A DNA stretch of 64,000 nucleotides from Kroppenstedtia guangzhouensis (lineage in GTDB: Bacteria > Bacillota > Bacilli > Thermoactinomycetales > DSM-45169): assembly GCF_014637345.1 (NCBI RefSeq), contig NZ_BMEX01000005.1, positions 68,792-132,791 of the forward strand. Direction: 5' to 3'. The position numbers were made by a program, and so were the translations under genes. Positions 19,367 through 27,472 of this stretch are shown here, in pieces. The notes below the pieces were generated by a model. It did no database searches and was not told the origin of the DNA. It saw nothing but the letters and a program-made list of their open reading frames with translations. How positions within the stretch are numbered: the first letter of the stretch is position 1; every line of letters starts with the position of its first letter.

Positions 19367-19430
19367 CCATCTTTCTACAAGACGTTGAGCAGCCGCATTT
19401 TGGTCGGGGAGATCGTGTTTCACCACAGGT

Positions 19431-20252
19431 TCAACCGATCGTCTTGAATTTGCGCATGTTTTCGGTGATGGCCACTTCCGTGGGCAGGCGCTCCATGCTG
19501 GAAGCTCCGAAAAAACCGACGATACCTGTGGTATTTTTCAGAACATAGTCAGCATCCTCCGGCTCGGCGATCGGGCCGCCATGACAGAGGACAAGGATCT
19601 CCGGATTCACCTCTTTGCCAGCATCATGCATCGCTTGTACCCGCTCCACCGCTTCATCCAGGGTAAGTGCGGTTTTGGCCCCGATGTTGCCGGAGGTGGT
19701 CAAACCGACATGGGGCACCAACACATCCGCCCCAGCTTCGGCCATTTTCCGCGCTTGTTCTTCATCAAAGACATAAGGAGCAGTCAACAATCCGAGTTGA
19801 TGCGCTTCCCGGATCATCTCCACTTCCAGATCATAACCCATTCCCGTCTCCTCCAGGTTGGCCCGGAAGTTTCCATCCATCAGACCCACGGTGGGAAAGT
19901 TTTGCACCCCGGTAAAACCCATTTCCTTCAATTGTTTCAGGAAGACCGGCATGAGTCGGAAAGGATCAGTGCCGCAAACACCGGCCAGCACCGGAGTATC
20001 TTGAACCACCGGCAACACTTCCCCGGCCATCTCCACCACAATCGCATTGGCATCACCGTAGGGGAGCAGACCGGCCAAGGAACCGCGCCCCGCCATGCGA
20101 TAACGACCCGAGTTGTAAATGATGATCAGATCCGTTCCGCCGGCTTCAGCGCACTTGGCTGACAGACCGGTTCCCGCTCCGGCTCCGATAATCGGACGTC
20201 CTTCCTTCACTTCCTTATGTAGACGTCGCAATGCATCCTCTCTGTTGATCAT
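19431..20252 (-). CDS. Phosphoenolpyruvate hydrolase family TIM-barrel protein
   Basis: 273 residues of the TIM-barrel family annotated as PEP hydrolase / TIM-barrel signal transduction protein (Pfam PEP_hydrolase). Typical segments: [40 protein letters not shown], then [20 protein letters not shown] and [12 protein letters not shown]. The true reaction of this clade is not settled. The start is the ATG after AAGGAGG with a 7-base spacer. It lies 21 bases downstream of the Tm-1-like gene; the two are a conserved pair and are fused in some organisms. No signal peptide. Confidence 0.9.
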   Translation of the reverse strand: MINREDALRRLHKEVKEGRPIIGAGAGTGLSAKCAEAGGTDLIIIYNSGRYRMAGRGSLAGLLPYGDANAIVVEMAGEVLPVVQDTPVLAGVCGTDPFRLMPVFLKQLKEMGFTGVQNFPTVGLMDGNFRANLEETGMGYDLEVEMIREAHQLGLLTAPYVFDEEQARKMAEAGADVLVPHVGLTTSGNIGAKTALTLDEAVERVQAMHDAGKEVNPEILVLCHGGPIAEPEDADYVLKNTTGIVGFFGASSMERLPTEVAITENMRKFKTIG

Positions 20253-20273
20253 CAAAGTCCCTCCTTGTATGGT

Positions 20274-21509
20274 TCAACTCTCCATTCCGACATACAGTTC
20301 ATTAAGACGCCGGGCCATTGTTTCCGCAAAGGCCGGATCATTCACATCCGTGTCCAGTTCATGCAATTCCACCACATTCCGGTCGATTTCTGCCCGCAAA
20401 GCTTGGAACATGGCCTCATCCGCCGCGGAGTCATGGAAGAACTCCCCCTCTTTGGAGAGGGCAGAAACCCCTTTCAGGGGGATAAACAGGGCGACAGGCC
20501 CCTTCGCCTGATTGAGCTTCCGGGCGAGGCGCCGGCCCAGCTCCTTACACTCTTCCGGCGTGGTCCGCATCAAAGTGACTGTGGGATTGTGCTCGTACAG
20601 ACGCCGTTTCTGAAAGGAAGGCGGGACGGTTTCTTTCGGACCGAAGTTGACCATGTCCAGCGCTCCCAAGGAGACCACCTGGGGTATGCCTTTCTCTCCC
20701 GCTGCTTCCAGACGATGGGGACCTGCCGAGAGAACACCCCCGACCAGATCATCAGCCAACTCCGTTGTGGTCAGGTCAAACACCCCGGTGATATACCCAT
20801 CCCGGATCAAGGCTTCCATCGATTGGCCCCCGGTCCCCGTGGCGTGGAAGACCAGCACCTCGTAACCCAGCTCCTCCAGGCACTTGCGTCCGACCTCCAC
20901 CGCCGGTGTGGTCACACCAAACATGGAGGCACCGATCAGGGGCTTTTCCATCGATCGGGGAAGTGCTTGCCCGGTCACCATTCCGGCGATGGCATCGGCG
21001 GCATTGGCCAAGATCCGGGCCGACACTTGGTTGATTCCGGAAATGTCGACAACCGAGTACATCATGGTTACGTCCATCGCACCGACATAGGGGCGGGTAT
21101 CCCCTGAGGCCATCGTCGACACCATCAACTTGGGCACCCCCACGGGCAGCTCGCGCATCGACTCTGTCACCAGGGCGGTTCCCCCAGAGCCGCCCAGACC
21201 CAGAATCCCGTCCAGACGTCCCTCCCGATGCAATCTCCTGATCAAGGAGGCGGCACCCTCCGCCATCACTTTGATCGCCGCACCGCGATCCCCCGCTTGA
21301 ACCAGCTCATCAAGTTTTCGACCGGCGGCCCGGGCGACCTCCTCCCGGCTGATATCCGGTTCCACTTGTGGGTCACCGATAATCCCCGCATCAATCAACA
21401 AGGTATCGACTCCGAGTCCGGCGATCCGGTCCCGGACAAAACCGTATTCCACTCCCTTGGTATCCAATGTTCCCAACAAGGCCACCACCGGACTTTGACC
21501 TTTTTTCAT
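20274..21509 (-). CDS. Tm-1-like ATP-binding (UPF0261) family protein
   Basis: 411 residues matching the UPF0261/Tm-1 family. The N-terminal domain begins VVALLGTLDTKGVEYGFVRD; the glycine-rich GILGLGGSGGTALVTESMR is the nucleotide-binding region; FHATGTGGQSMEAL and GALDMVNFG are conserved in the second half. The plant relative Tm-1 inhibits tobamovirus replication; the bacterial function is unknown. It is followed by the PEP-hydrolase-family gene, and the pair probably acts on one metabolite. ATG start with AGGGGTG ahead. Confidence 0.9.
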   Translation of the reverse strand: MKKGQSPVVALLGTLDTKGVEYGFVRDRIAGLGVDTLLIDAGIIGDPQVEPDISREEVARAAGRKLDELVQAGDRGAAIKVMAEGAASLIRRLHREGRLDGILGLGGSGGTALVTESMRELPVGVPKLMVSTMASGDTRPYVGAMDVTMMYSVVDISGINQVSARILANAADAIAGMVTGQALPRSMEKPLIGASMFGVTTPAVEVGRKCLEELGYEVLVFHATGTGGQSMEALIRDGYITGVFDLTTTELADDLVGGVLSAGPHRLEAAGEKGIPQVVSLGALDMVNFGPKETVPPSFQKRRLYEHNPTVTLMRTTPEECKELGRRLARKLNQAKGPVALFIPLKGVSALSKEGEFFHDSAADEAMFQALRAEIDRNVVELHELDTDVNDPAFAETMARRLNELYVGMES

Positions 21510-21735
21510 CTCTTCACCCCTACTGAATGTGTGATCTGCTTCTCACCTGAGTTTCGATTCTCGGGCATGAACCATCTCGGATCTAGGCCCCCAGTCCCCG
21601 ATAGACACATTGTGTCCGTCAGCAATTACATTCGGCAGATTTTCTTATCTTTCCTGCTTTAATAAATTCCTTCATTCCCCGACATCGATCAACCTGATTA
21701 AAACATTGCCCGTCGGGGTGGGGAGCCGGAAGAGA
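21510..21735. other. Gene-free region upstream of the UPF0261 gene
   Basis: No credible gene. It must contain the promoter of the UPF0261/PEP-hydrolase pair, but no strong -35/-10 pair or known riboswitch motif was found. Confidence 0.4.
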
Positions 21736-21788
21736 ATGATAAGGAAGCTGTCATAGCATGGCCATAAAAGAACGGCTTTCCTTATCAT
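21736..21788. repeat. Hairpin repeat, family 2, copy 1
   Basis: GATAAGGAAGC and GGCTTTCCTTATC form a long stem-loop. A related element lies at 23998-24047, on the other side of the fibronectin-type gene. The restored reading frame of that gene would stop at 21785, inside this hairpin, so it may also serve as its 3' end. Confidence 0.6.
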
Positions 21789-21831
21789 CTTTCCAGCATT
21801 CTTTTGATAATATCCGGTTCCTTGGATCCGT

Positions 21832-23442
21832 TTAAGCAACCCTTAACCCGGCCCCCTTCATCCTTCTCAAACGGAATGGGGTTGGAAGCAAAGCCCAGAC
21901 CGGCCTCCAATGCCATGCTGGCCATCCCCGACCCGTGCCGTTCTCCGAAGGGGGGGACGTATTACCCACGCCATTTACCGCCACAACATACAGATAATAC
22001 GTCATGCGGGAATCTAAAGCCTTGGGATAGATATAGTGGTTAGTGGCGACCTCCGTCCCGTTGACAAGATCCGCCTGACCCGGAGCTGTTCCCATGTAGA
22101 CCCGGTATTTTTTCACTTCGGAAGCAGGGGTGGAAGTCTGCCAAGTAAAGGTGAAGCGGTCATTCGCTCCTCTGCTCAATACCGGCTTTCCCGGCTTGGA
22201 GGGAGGTGTCTGATCTGGAATCTCCGGCCGGTAGGCGTCCGAAGGCGCCGTCTCTCCATAGGCGTTGTAAGCCACTACACGGATCAGATAATTTGAGCTG
22301 TTGTAACCCCCTTCGTTGGCATTCCGATATACAGGACGGGGGTCATCCGCCAACTCCCCTCCGGAACCATCCAGCCGCAATTTGTATTCCCCCGCCTCGA
22401 TCTGGGATGCGGTGGGCCACAGCTTCTTGCCTTTGGTACTCCAACGGGTCACATCGCCAACATCCACGATGTCATAACTCTTGCCGTTGAAAATCAGAAT
22501 TTTATATCCCTCGGCTCCGGGGACTCTGTTCCACTTCAGATTGATATATCCTGTTTTGGAGCCCGGACCGTTGCCCACCACGGTTCCCGTGGGAGGTTCC
22601 GGCTTCGGAGAGTAGGACACTTCCAGACGGGGGGTGTATTTCCCGGTGCTATAATCACCGGAGTAAAACTTCCGATAGCTGCCGTTAATCCCCTCGTTGG
22701 AAGCTTGCATGACTAGACCGTGATTGCTGGTGGGATTGTCGTACCAGTATTTCACCAGGCGGGTAACATTCCAGTCATACCAACCCTCGGCTGCTCCTTT
22801 CGGAAAGAACTTGCTGGCATAAGAACCGCCGATTTTGGGTTGCTTGTTCCAATGGATGCCGGTCGGATTCCAATCCGCGTGATGGATCCGGATCGTCGTA
22901 TCCACGGCACGGTTGGGATACTCGTAGTATTTATACGCTTTGAATTTGGCACTGATCAGCAACCCCCCATCCAAGTCGGGAAGCTTCGATCCAAACTGGA
23001 TATAGGAACGGGTCTTTCCCACCTCAGTGGCATAGCCCGTCCGCAACTCAGGAGAATGATGGTAGTTGTAGTCCGGATATTTTTCTTGCACATAGGTATC
23101 CATTCCAGCTTTGGACCGATATTTCTTCTCCTCCGCTTCCCCGGTCACTCGCTGATCGGCGATTTTCCGGACTGGACTTCTCTTTTCTTGGTCTAAGATC
23201 GGTTCTGGTTGAATTTCCACCCTTTTGGTCAAATCGCTGTTTCTCCTTGTCCTGCTGTGTTCACCTTCCAACTCTTCATTTTTCTCTGGGATCCCCTTGT
23301 ATTCACCCACAGGATGGTTCGTCGCTTCAGACTTTTTCCGGGAGTCGACGGAGCCGATCAAGTGCCAGGGCATCATCGCCCAGAGAAGTGTGATGATCAC
23401 CATCCATACCAGGGCTTTCCCCCGCTGTTTTTTTTTATTCAT
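21832..23442 (-). pseudogene. Secreted DNRLRE/fibronectin type III protein, frameshifted near the C-terminus
   Basis: Order: N-terminal hydrophobic export segment (ALVWMVIITLLWAMMPWHLI), a basic/acidic linker, a DNRLRE-type beta domain (about 113-285; TYVQEKYPDYNYHHSPELRT, then WNPTGIHWNKQPKIG), an FN3-like domain (about 290-410) and a second FN3 domain (about 415-505). Such modules occur at the N-terminus of WapA/RHS-like wall proteins. After GNTSPPSE the reading becomes tryptophan- and arginine-rich and ends. Adding one base in the G7 tract at 21950-21956 restores a natural tail (GMASMALEAGLGFASNPIPF) ending at 21785. So the gene is either decayed, phase-variable at the tract, or mis-sequenced. 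No RHS repeats follow. Confidence 0.7.
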
Positions 23443-23599
23443 CTGTTTTCCTCATTCCTTGATCTCGTTTTACAACTAAATGTTCAGTTCATCATGGAAT
23501 TTGGTTTTAAGGAATGTTTGACCAAACCATTGCTGGGGGTGGGCCAGGTGTCACTGTCTCTGATCCATTGCAAAAAGCGCATTACGAGACTCGGGAGCC

Positions 23600-23692
23600 G
23601 AAGTGACCTTGGGCGAGAGTTGCTCCCCTGAGTGCAAGACTCTCCATGGAAACCCAACCCTCCCTCCGAAGTTTTTTCACAACGCTTCTAAA
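23600..23692. repeat. Palindromic intergenic repeat, family 1, copy C
   Basis: The right half CTCCATGGAAACCCAACCC, then TCCCTCCGAAG and TTTTTTCACAACGCTTCTA matches copies A and D closely. The left half is degenerate. Confidence 0.65.
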
Positions 23693-23997
23693 CCAATCCC
23701 TCTCAGATTTAAAAAAGAGAGAATCCAATTCAAACTTCTGTTATAACGCAAATATTTTGAATCGGATTTAGAAAGGGAAGCCAGGTGCATCATCATCTAA
23801 ACCTCCATGATTCACTTAAAAAATAAAATCATAGAATGATATAATAATGCAAAAGGTCTATTTTATCAACATTTTTATACTCAATTAGTAATAAAGTCTT
23901 CCCTTTCGATCATATCCAGGGAATGAGGATTTGCTTTTTAAGTTATTGCTCTCCTTTAAAATATTGTTGTTAACAGGCGCCGCAGTTCGGAAAGGGA

Positions 23998-24047
23998 AGA
24001 TAAGGAAGGTGAAGTAGTCCATGAAAGAGTCGCTTTCCTCGTGATCT
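23998..24047. repeat. Hairpin repeat, family 2, copy 2
   Basis: GATAAGGAAGGTGA...CATGAAAGAGTCGCTTTCCTCGTGATC aligns with copy 1 at 21736 in the same orientation. The stem is imperfect. Confidence 0.5.
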
Positions 24048-24178
24048 CTCCTACATCCTCCCGCCTGTGCGAGGTGGATCGGACGAAAAAATCACCCCCG
24101 ATTCCTTTCTCTACCGGAAACCCCAAACACGTACGGTCTAGGGGAGGAAAAAACTCATGGAAGAGATCCCGACTATAT

Positions 24179-24216
24179 GAAAAACCCGGCATCCCTGTAT
24201 GGAAGCCAGGTTTTTT
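24179..24216. terminator. Bidirectional terminator-like hairpin
   Basis: AAAAACC-cGGC...GCCa-GGTTTTTT can form on either strand. Upstream (minus) lies the SRPBCC gene, which may use it. Confidence 0.55.
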
Positions 24217-24255
24217 CACGGGGCAACAAAGTAAAGTCTCCTTTTCTACAGCAAT

Positions 24256-24287
24256 CCCCCGGCTATCATGAACCGGGGGTGGTTTTT
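24256..24287 (+). terminator. Plus-strand terminator-like hairpin
   Basis: CCCCCGG-ctatcatgaa-CCGGGGG then TGGTTTTT on the plus strand. No plus-strand gene is recognised upstream, which leaves its transcript unexplained. Confidence 0.55.
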
Positions 24288-24741
24288 ATGCCGATAAAGG
24301 ATAGTTTTCCGCTCTGTTTTTCAAGTGTCTAAGATAAGCGGAAAAGGCACGGCGGATTTGCCAGGCGTCCAGACGGGCTTTGAGGCGATTCCCCTTTTCA
24401 CCGACACTGATTTCACAATCACAGGTGATCTGGAGCTGACCCTCCTCTTCTTGCTGGATATTGAAAAACACATCCAGGATGGTATGTGCAAAGAAAAGTC
24501 GAATTCCGAGGAGTTCCGGCTTCCGATACGCCACGACTTCTCCGTGCACTTCCTGTTCTTTCTTTCCGCCCCGGAAATGCAGGATAAATGATGCTCCCTT
24601 CCAATCACCCGTTTTCGGCATCTCTTTGTAAGTGATCCGAATCAACCGGGGAACCCACTTCTTCAGTTGTCCTTCCGTCTCCAAACAGTCAAACAGATGT
24701 GCTTGTGTGGTTTGGATACAGGTTTCCATCGACAAATGCAT
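24286..24741 (-). CDS. SRPBCC (START-like) family protein
   Basis: 151 residues with the helix-grip layout of polyketide-cyclase/START-like proteins: MHLSMETCIQTTQAHLFDCL (beta, then helix), LKKWVPRLIRI, a central beta region FILHFRGGKKEQEVHGEV and a long C-terminal helix (LDAWQIRRAFSAYLRHLK). These proteins bind small hydrophobic ligands; the ligand is unknown. The start is chosen by AAGGAGGGG six bases ahead of MHLSMET; the longer frame is not needed. It lies 150 bases downstream of the broken membrane-protein gene. Confidence 0.75.
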   Translation of the reverse strand: MHLSMETCIQTTQAHLFDCLETEGQLKKWVPRLIRITYKEMPKTGDWKGASFILHFRGGKKEQEVHGEVVAYRKPELLGIRLFFAHTILDVFFNIQQEEEGQLQITCDCEISVGEKGNRLKARLDAWQIRRAFSAYLRHLKNRAENYPLSA

Positions 24742-24892
24742 GCTTTTCCCCTCCTTGACCCTGCAGGCCATTCTCTCTGTTTTTTCTGTACAGACCGATT
24801 CTGGTCCATACGGTCGATAATCATAACCCCTTTCTGCCCGATCGTAAACTTACATATTCTCACAATACGGAGACTCCTTGTTTCGACAGGGG

Positions 24893-25193
24893 TTAGAAGT
24901 GATGCGAGTCATGTATTTCCAAAGCGGCCTTTGCCGTCCTACCCAACGGAGAATCTGGAAGGAGGGCGTTTAGGGACAACATCATCCTTGTGACACTTCC
25001 GAAAGGCTTTTGCCCCTGCCCGACAGGAAGACTCGAAGCGGCAGTCATTACCTCCTGCAGGATGGCATAGCGCGACTTGTGCCCTATGGGTGCAACCGGA
25101 GCATGGTAATACATGATCTCCTCAACCAAGAAATGGCTAATCAACACGCCTGATAAAATAGACAAAATCAGTCCGGCAATTGATCCACTTCAT
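24893..25193 (-). pseudogene. Small single-helix membrane protein, apparently frameshifted
   Basis: An ATG 20 bases after the GspS-like gene stop reads MKWIN and then leaves frame. Skipping one A near 25180 gives MKWIIAGLILSILSGVLISH, followed by a continuous frame to 24893 (about 99 residues): a membrane helix then a soluble tail ending ALEIHDSHHF. No homologue is recognised. Without the shift the frame could start only at CTG or TTG inside the helix, with no ribosome site. It is either a decayed fourth gene of the cassette or a sequence error. Confidence 0.4.
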
Positions 25194-25212
25194 TCTCCAC
25201 CCCGGTTTCCTT

Positions 25213-26457
25213 TCATGAATAACCCACCGGGAGAAAATATGAAAGATTTCCGGTGATCGGGCCATCAGCCCGGGCCAGGATCGCCGAGGCTTTTCCTCCG
25301 ACCAGGAAGGAACCCCACAACAGCCGACCTTGAAAAGGTCCCTTCAAGGTTTCTGTCTCCACAGTCTCCAGCTCGACACGTTTCTGGTAGATCATCGGCT
25401 GATTTTCGTACAATCTATCAGAATCTCGATGCTCCACCCGCCCTTGTGCATCACAAAGACGGACAGCCCCTCCTTCCCGTCCGAAAATGGGTTTGATCAC
25501 ATGGGGCTCTTTTCCCAGAAACCGGTTTTCCAAATAAGTGGGCAACATATAGGTTTCCACTGTCTCCCGTTCCCCCGGGGTCAGAAATTGATCTTCTTCG
25601 TAAAGGTTCCAGATCAATGCTTGCAATGCCTTGGTCTGGGAGATCAAGGCTGAGGGAGGATTGATCAAAAGGAGTTTCTCCCGCGCAACCAAATCCAACA
25701 CATGGGCTCCCGTGGGGTAGCCGTCTCTGTCAGTATCTTCAGCTAAAATTTCTAACGCATGAAGCCGGTACAGAACATCGATCGGAACCTCTTCACCTTC
25801 CCAGCGCGCTGTCATCCGATCTCCCTTCACCCTCAAATCCTCCAAGGGAACAAACCGCGCCGGCAGAGTGGAGTTTTCCATCAAATAACGGGTGGTTCCG
25901 GCATCTTCTTCATGCCAGCCCAGAGCGCTGAAAAAGATCCCGTCACATGAAAATCCCCGCTTCCGGTATGAATGTACTGCTGTCGAAAAGGCCTGCCGAA
26001 TATGTTGATCCATACCCGCATTGGGGTCTTCCATCCCCCCTTGCTCGCAGATCTTCCCATTTACATAAAAGGCCTCCACCACTCCGGTGGGCGTGTCGCT
26101 GTTAAACTCCAGCATCTTCAATCCCTCTGGGGTAAGGGCGAAATCAAACCGTCCGATCACCGTCGGAAGTTCAGGGTCGAGGGTGATTCGGACTGCCTGC
26201 CAGGTCTCCCGGGGAAGTCCCAGCTCCGCGAACAGCTGTTCATTCCCTTGCCGGGTCACTTCGGCCACCCGGGCAAACACTTGACCGAGTGCTTCGGTGG
26301 CCGTGGCCAATTCCGCCCGGAACTGCGGACTGATGGAGTGAAGATCCGCCAGGGCGTATTCCTGACCGTAAAACCAGTCCCAGGTGAAGATTCCTTCCTG
26401 CCGGATCGGATCATACCAGTGCTTGCGACGTTCTTGATAGTCATCCACCCTTATCAT
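25213..26457 (-). CDS. Glutathionylspermidine synthase-like ATP-grasp protein
   Basis: 414 residues of the GSP_synth/ATP-grasp family: TWDWFYGQEYALADLH, GRFDFALTPEGLKMLEFNSD (substrate carboxylate site), INPPSALISQTKALQ, the ATP-grasp loop KPIFGREGGAV and the metal-site end LLWGSFLVGGKASAIL. The amidase domain of E. coli Gsp is absent, as in the YjfC/YgiC clade. Those proteins are thought to ligate an amine to a peptide carboxylate; the substrate is unknown. The ATG overlaps the preceding stop as ATGA; a GTG three codons in is also possible. In the YjfC/YgiC clusters it also follows a Gly/Ser-rich lipoprotein. Confidence 0.88.
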   Translation of the reverse strand: MIRVDDYQERRKHWYDPIRQEGIFTWDWFYGQEYALADLHSISPQFRAELATATEALGQVFARVAEVTRQGNEQLFAELGLPRETWQAVRITLDPELPTVIGRFDFALTPEGLKMLEFNSDTPTGVVEAFYVNGKICEQGGMEDPNAGMDQHIRQAFSTAVHSYRKRGFSCDGIFFSALGWHEEDAGTTRYLMENSTLPARFVPLEDLRVKGDRMTARWEGEEVPIDVLYRLHALEILAEDTDRDGYPTGAHVLDLVAREKLLLINPPSALISQTKALQALIWNLYEEDQFLTPGERETVETYMLPTYLENRFLGKEPHVIKPIFGREGGAVRLCDAQGRVEHRDSDRLYENQPMIYQKRVELETVETETLKGPFQGRLLWGSFLVGGKASAILARADGPITGNLSYFLPVGYS

Positions 26458-26732
26458 CCTCCGCTGAACCAACCGCCTCCGGAGCGGCCGCCCACCCCGC
26501 CTTTGGATTTTTTCCCGGAGGAGATGCCGGAAGAACCACCGACAGCACCGCCGGAGGATCCACCGGAGGACCAACCTTTTTCCTCTTTACAAGACGGGTC
26601 CTGGTTTCCGTTCTTGTCTGTACAGTCTTTGGATTGATTCGTGTCGCATCCCGCTGTCACCAGTGCCGTCGCCATAAACAGGCTGACCAGTTTGTGAGTA
26701 TTTCCCGTGCCCAAAAGATTGCCATGGTTCAT
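26454..26732 (-). CDS. Small Gly/Ser-rich lipoprotein (YgiB/YjfM-like position)
   Basis: 92 residues: an N-terminal hydrophobic segment ending in a lipobox-like LVTAGC (the Thr at -3 is unusual), a cysteine pair in DCTDKNGNQDPSC, then a low-complexity Gly/Ser tail ending GGGWFSGG. It directly precedes the GspS-like ATP-grasp gene with an ATGA overlap, the position held by YgiB/YjfM lipoproteins in proteobacterial clusters. It may be the protein substrate or a surface partner; that is inference. Confidence 0.65.
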   Translation of the reverse strand: MNHGNLLGTGNTHKLVSLFMATALVTAGCDTNQSKDCTDKNGNQDPSCKEEKGWSSGGSSGGAVGGSSGISSGKKSKGGVGGRSGGGWFSGG

Positions 26733-26751
26733 GATCGGTTATGGAACCCCC

Positions 26752-27201
26752 TTATTTCATCGGTTCTCCATAAATGACAAACACCTTGCGATTTTCGTCA
26801 ATCTCCGTTGAAGTTTTCCGCCACTCGCTCCCGTCGACACAAAAACTGTCCGACGCGAGATACAGACTCACCTCCCCATGAGAGGAAAAATGCAGATATT
26901 TCACCACTGGATAATAGACAGCCCCTTCTTTATAATGGCGAATTTCCAGACGGATTCCTTCCCAGTCGGGACAGGTGACCCTCTCCTCGTTGATCACTTC
27001 CTCGTCTTCCGCCTCCGTGACAAAAAGGATCACTTCCTTCGGTCCCACCGCTGTGGACACCTTCTCAAAGACTTGGCCATCCTTGATGAAATAATCACAA
27101 AGCAGTCGGCTGGAAACCTCCCCGGAATCCATATTTTCGTACTGATAAAGAACAGGAAAATTTGACTCCTGATCATAAAGCCGGTATTCCAAATACTCCA
27201 A
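26752..27201 (-). CDS. Hypothetical protein with two tandem domain repeats
   Basis: 149 residues starting at a TTG six bases after a perfect AAGGAGG. Residues 1-65 and 85-149 are repeats of each other: both show R-x-Y, PV-x2-Y, GEVS, L-x2-D-x-F-x2-DG, K-x-ST and a closing FV or FVI segment followed by Glu. The pattern suggests a duplicated beta-rich domain; no family is recognised and there is no signal peptide. The longer open frame upstream runs through an intrinsic terminator, so it is not coding. First gene of the cassette with the lipoprotein and GspS-like genes. Confidence 0.6.
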   Translation of the reverse strand: MEYLEYRLYDQESNFPVLYQYENMDSGEVSSRLLCDYFIKDGQVFEKVSTAVGPKEVILFVTEAEDEEVINEERVTCPDWEGIRLEIRHYKEGAVYYPVVKYLHFSSHGEVSLYLASDSFCVDGSEWRKTSTEIDENRKVFVIYGEPMK

Positions 27202-27317
27202 ATAAACCCTCCTTTCCCCCGTCCCTTCCAGCTTAGCTTCTTCCTGTCCTTTCGTAAAGGAAGGAATTTCTACAAGGCGGTGAGAAAAAAACCGTTTCCC
27301 CAGCAAGGAAGCGTGAT

Positions 27318-27346
27318 AAAAAAATCCGCCATAAATGGCGGATTTA
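27318..27346 (-). terminator. Intrinsic terminator of the arginine operon
   Basis: On the minus strand AAATCCGCC-atttat-GGCGGATTT then T7, about 125 bases after argF. Confidence 0.9.
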
Positions 27347-27424
27347 TCCCAACTGGGAGGGTTGAGATTGGGTTTGTGTGGAGATTGGGTTTTTAGTCCG
27401 TTTCTGGTTTGAACTAGCAAGGTT

Positions 27425-27472
27425 ATTCTACGTGGAAGCCAACCCTCCCTGTCTCTTTTTACAACGTTTCTA
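27425..27472. repeat. Palindromic intergenic repeat, family 1, copy D (half element)
   Basis: GTGGAAGCCAACCCTCCCTG...TTTTTACAACGTTTCTAG matches the right half of copies A and C. Its terminal CTAG contains the argF stop codon (27470-27472). Confidence 0.65.

Larger units (their letters stand above)
23443..24285. other. 843-base gene-free region upstream of the FN3 gene
   Basis: Holds family-1 repeat copy C, an A/T-rich stretch (23700-23950), family-2 repeat copy 2 and two terminator-like hairpins. Open frames inside have no ribosome sites and unlikely composition. A small RNA on the plus strand is possible because a plus-strand terminator closes the region. Confidence 0.5.

Noticed and set aside
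19367-19430. A further family-1 repeat copy near argG (GGTCGGGGAGATCG, GTTTCACCACAGG)
   Set aside because: Only short, interrupted matches to copy A; no inverted arms or ends.
27202-27420. N-terminal extension of the 149-residue protein gene
   Set aside because: It runs through the arginine-operon terminator; a TTG with a perfect ribosome site downstream is the better start.
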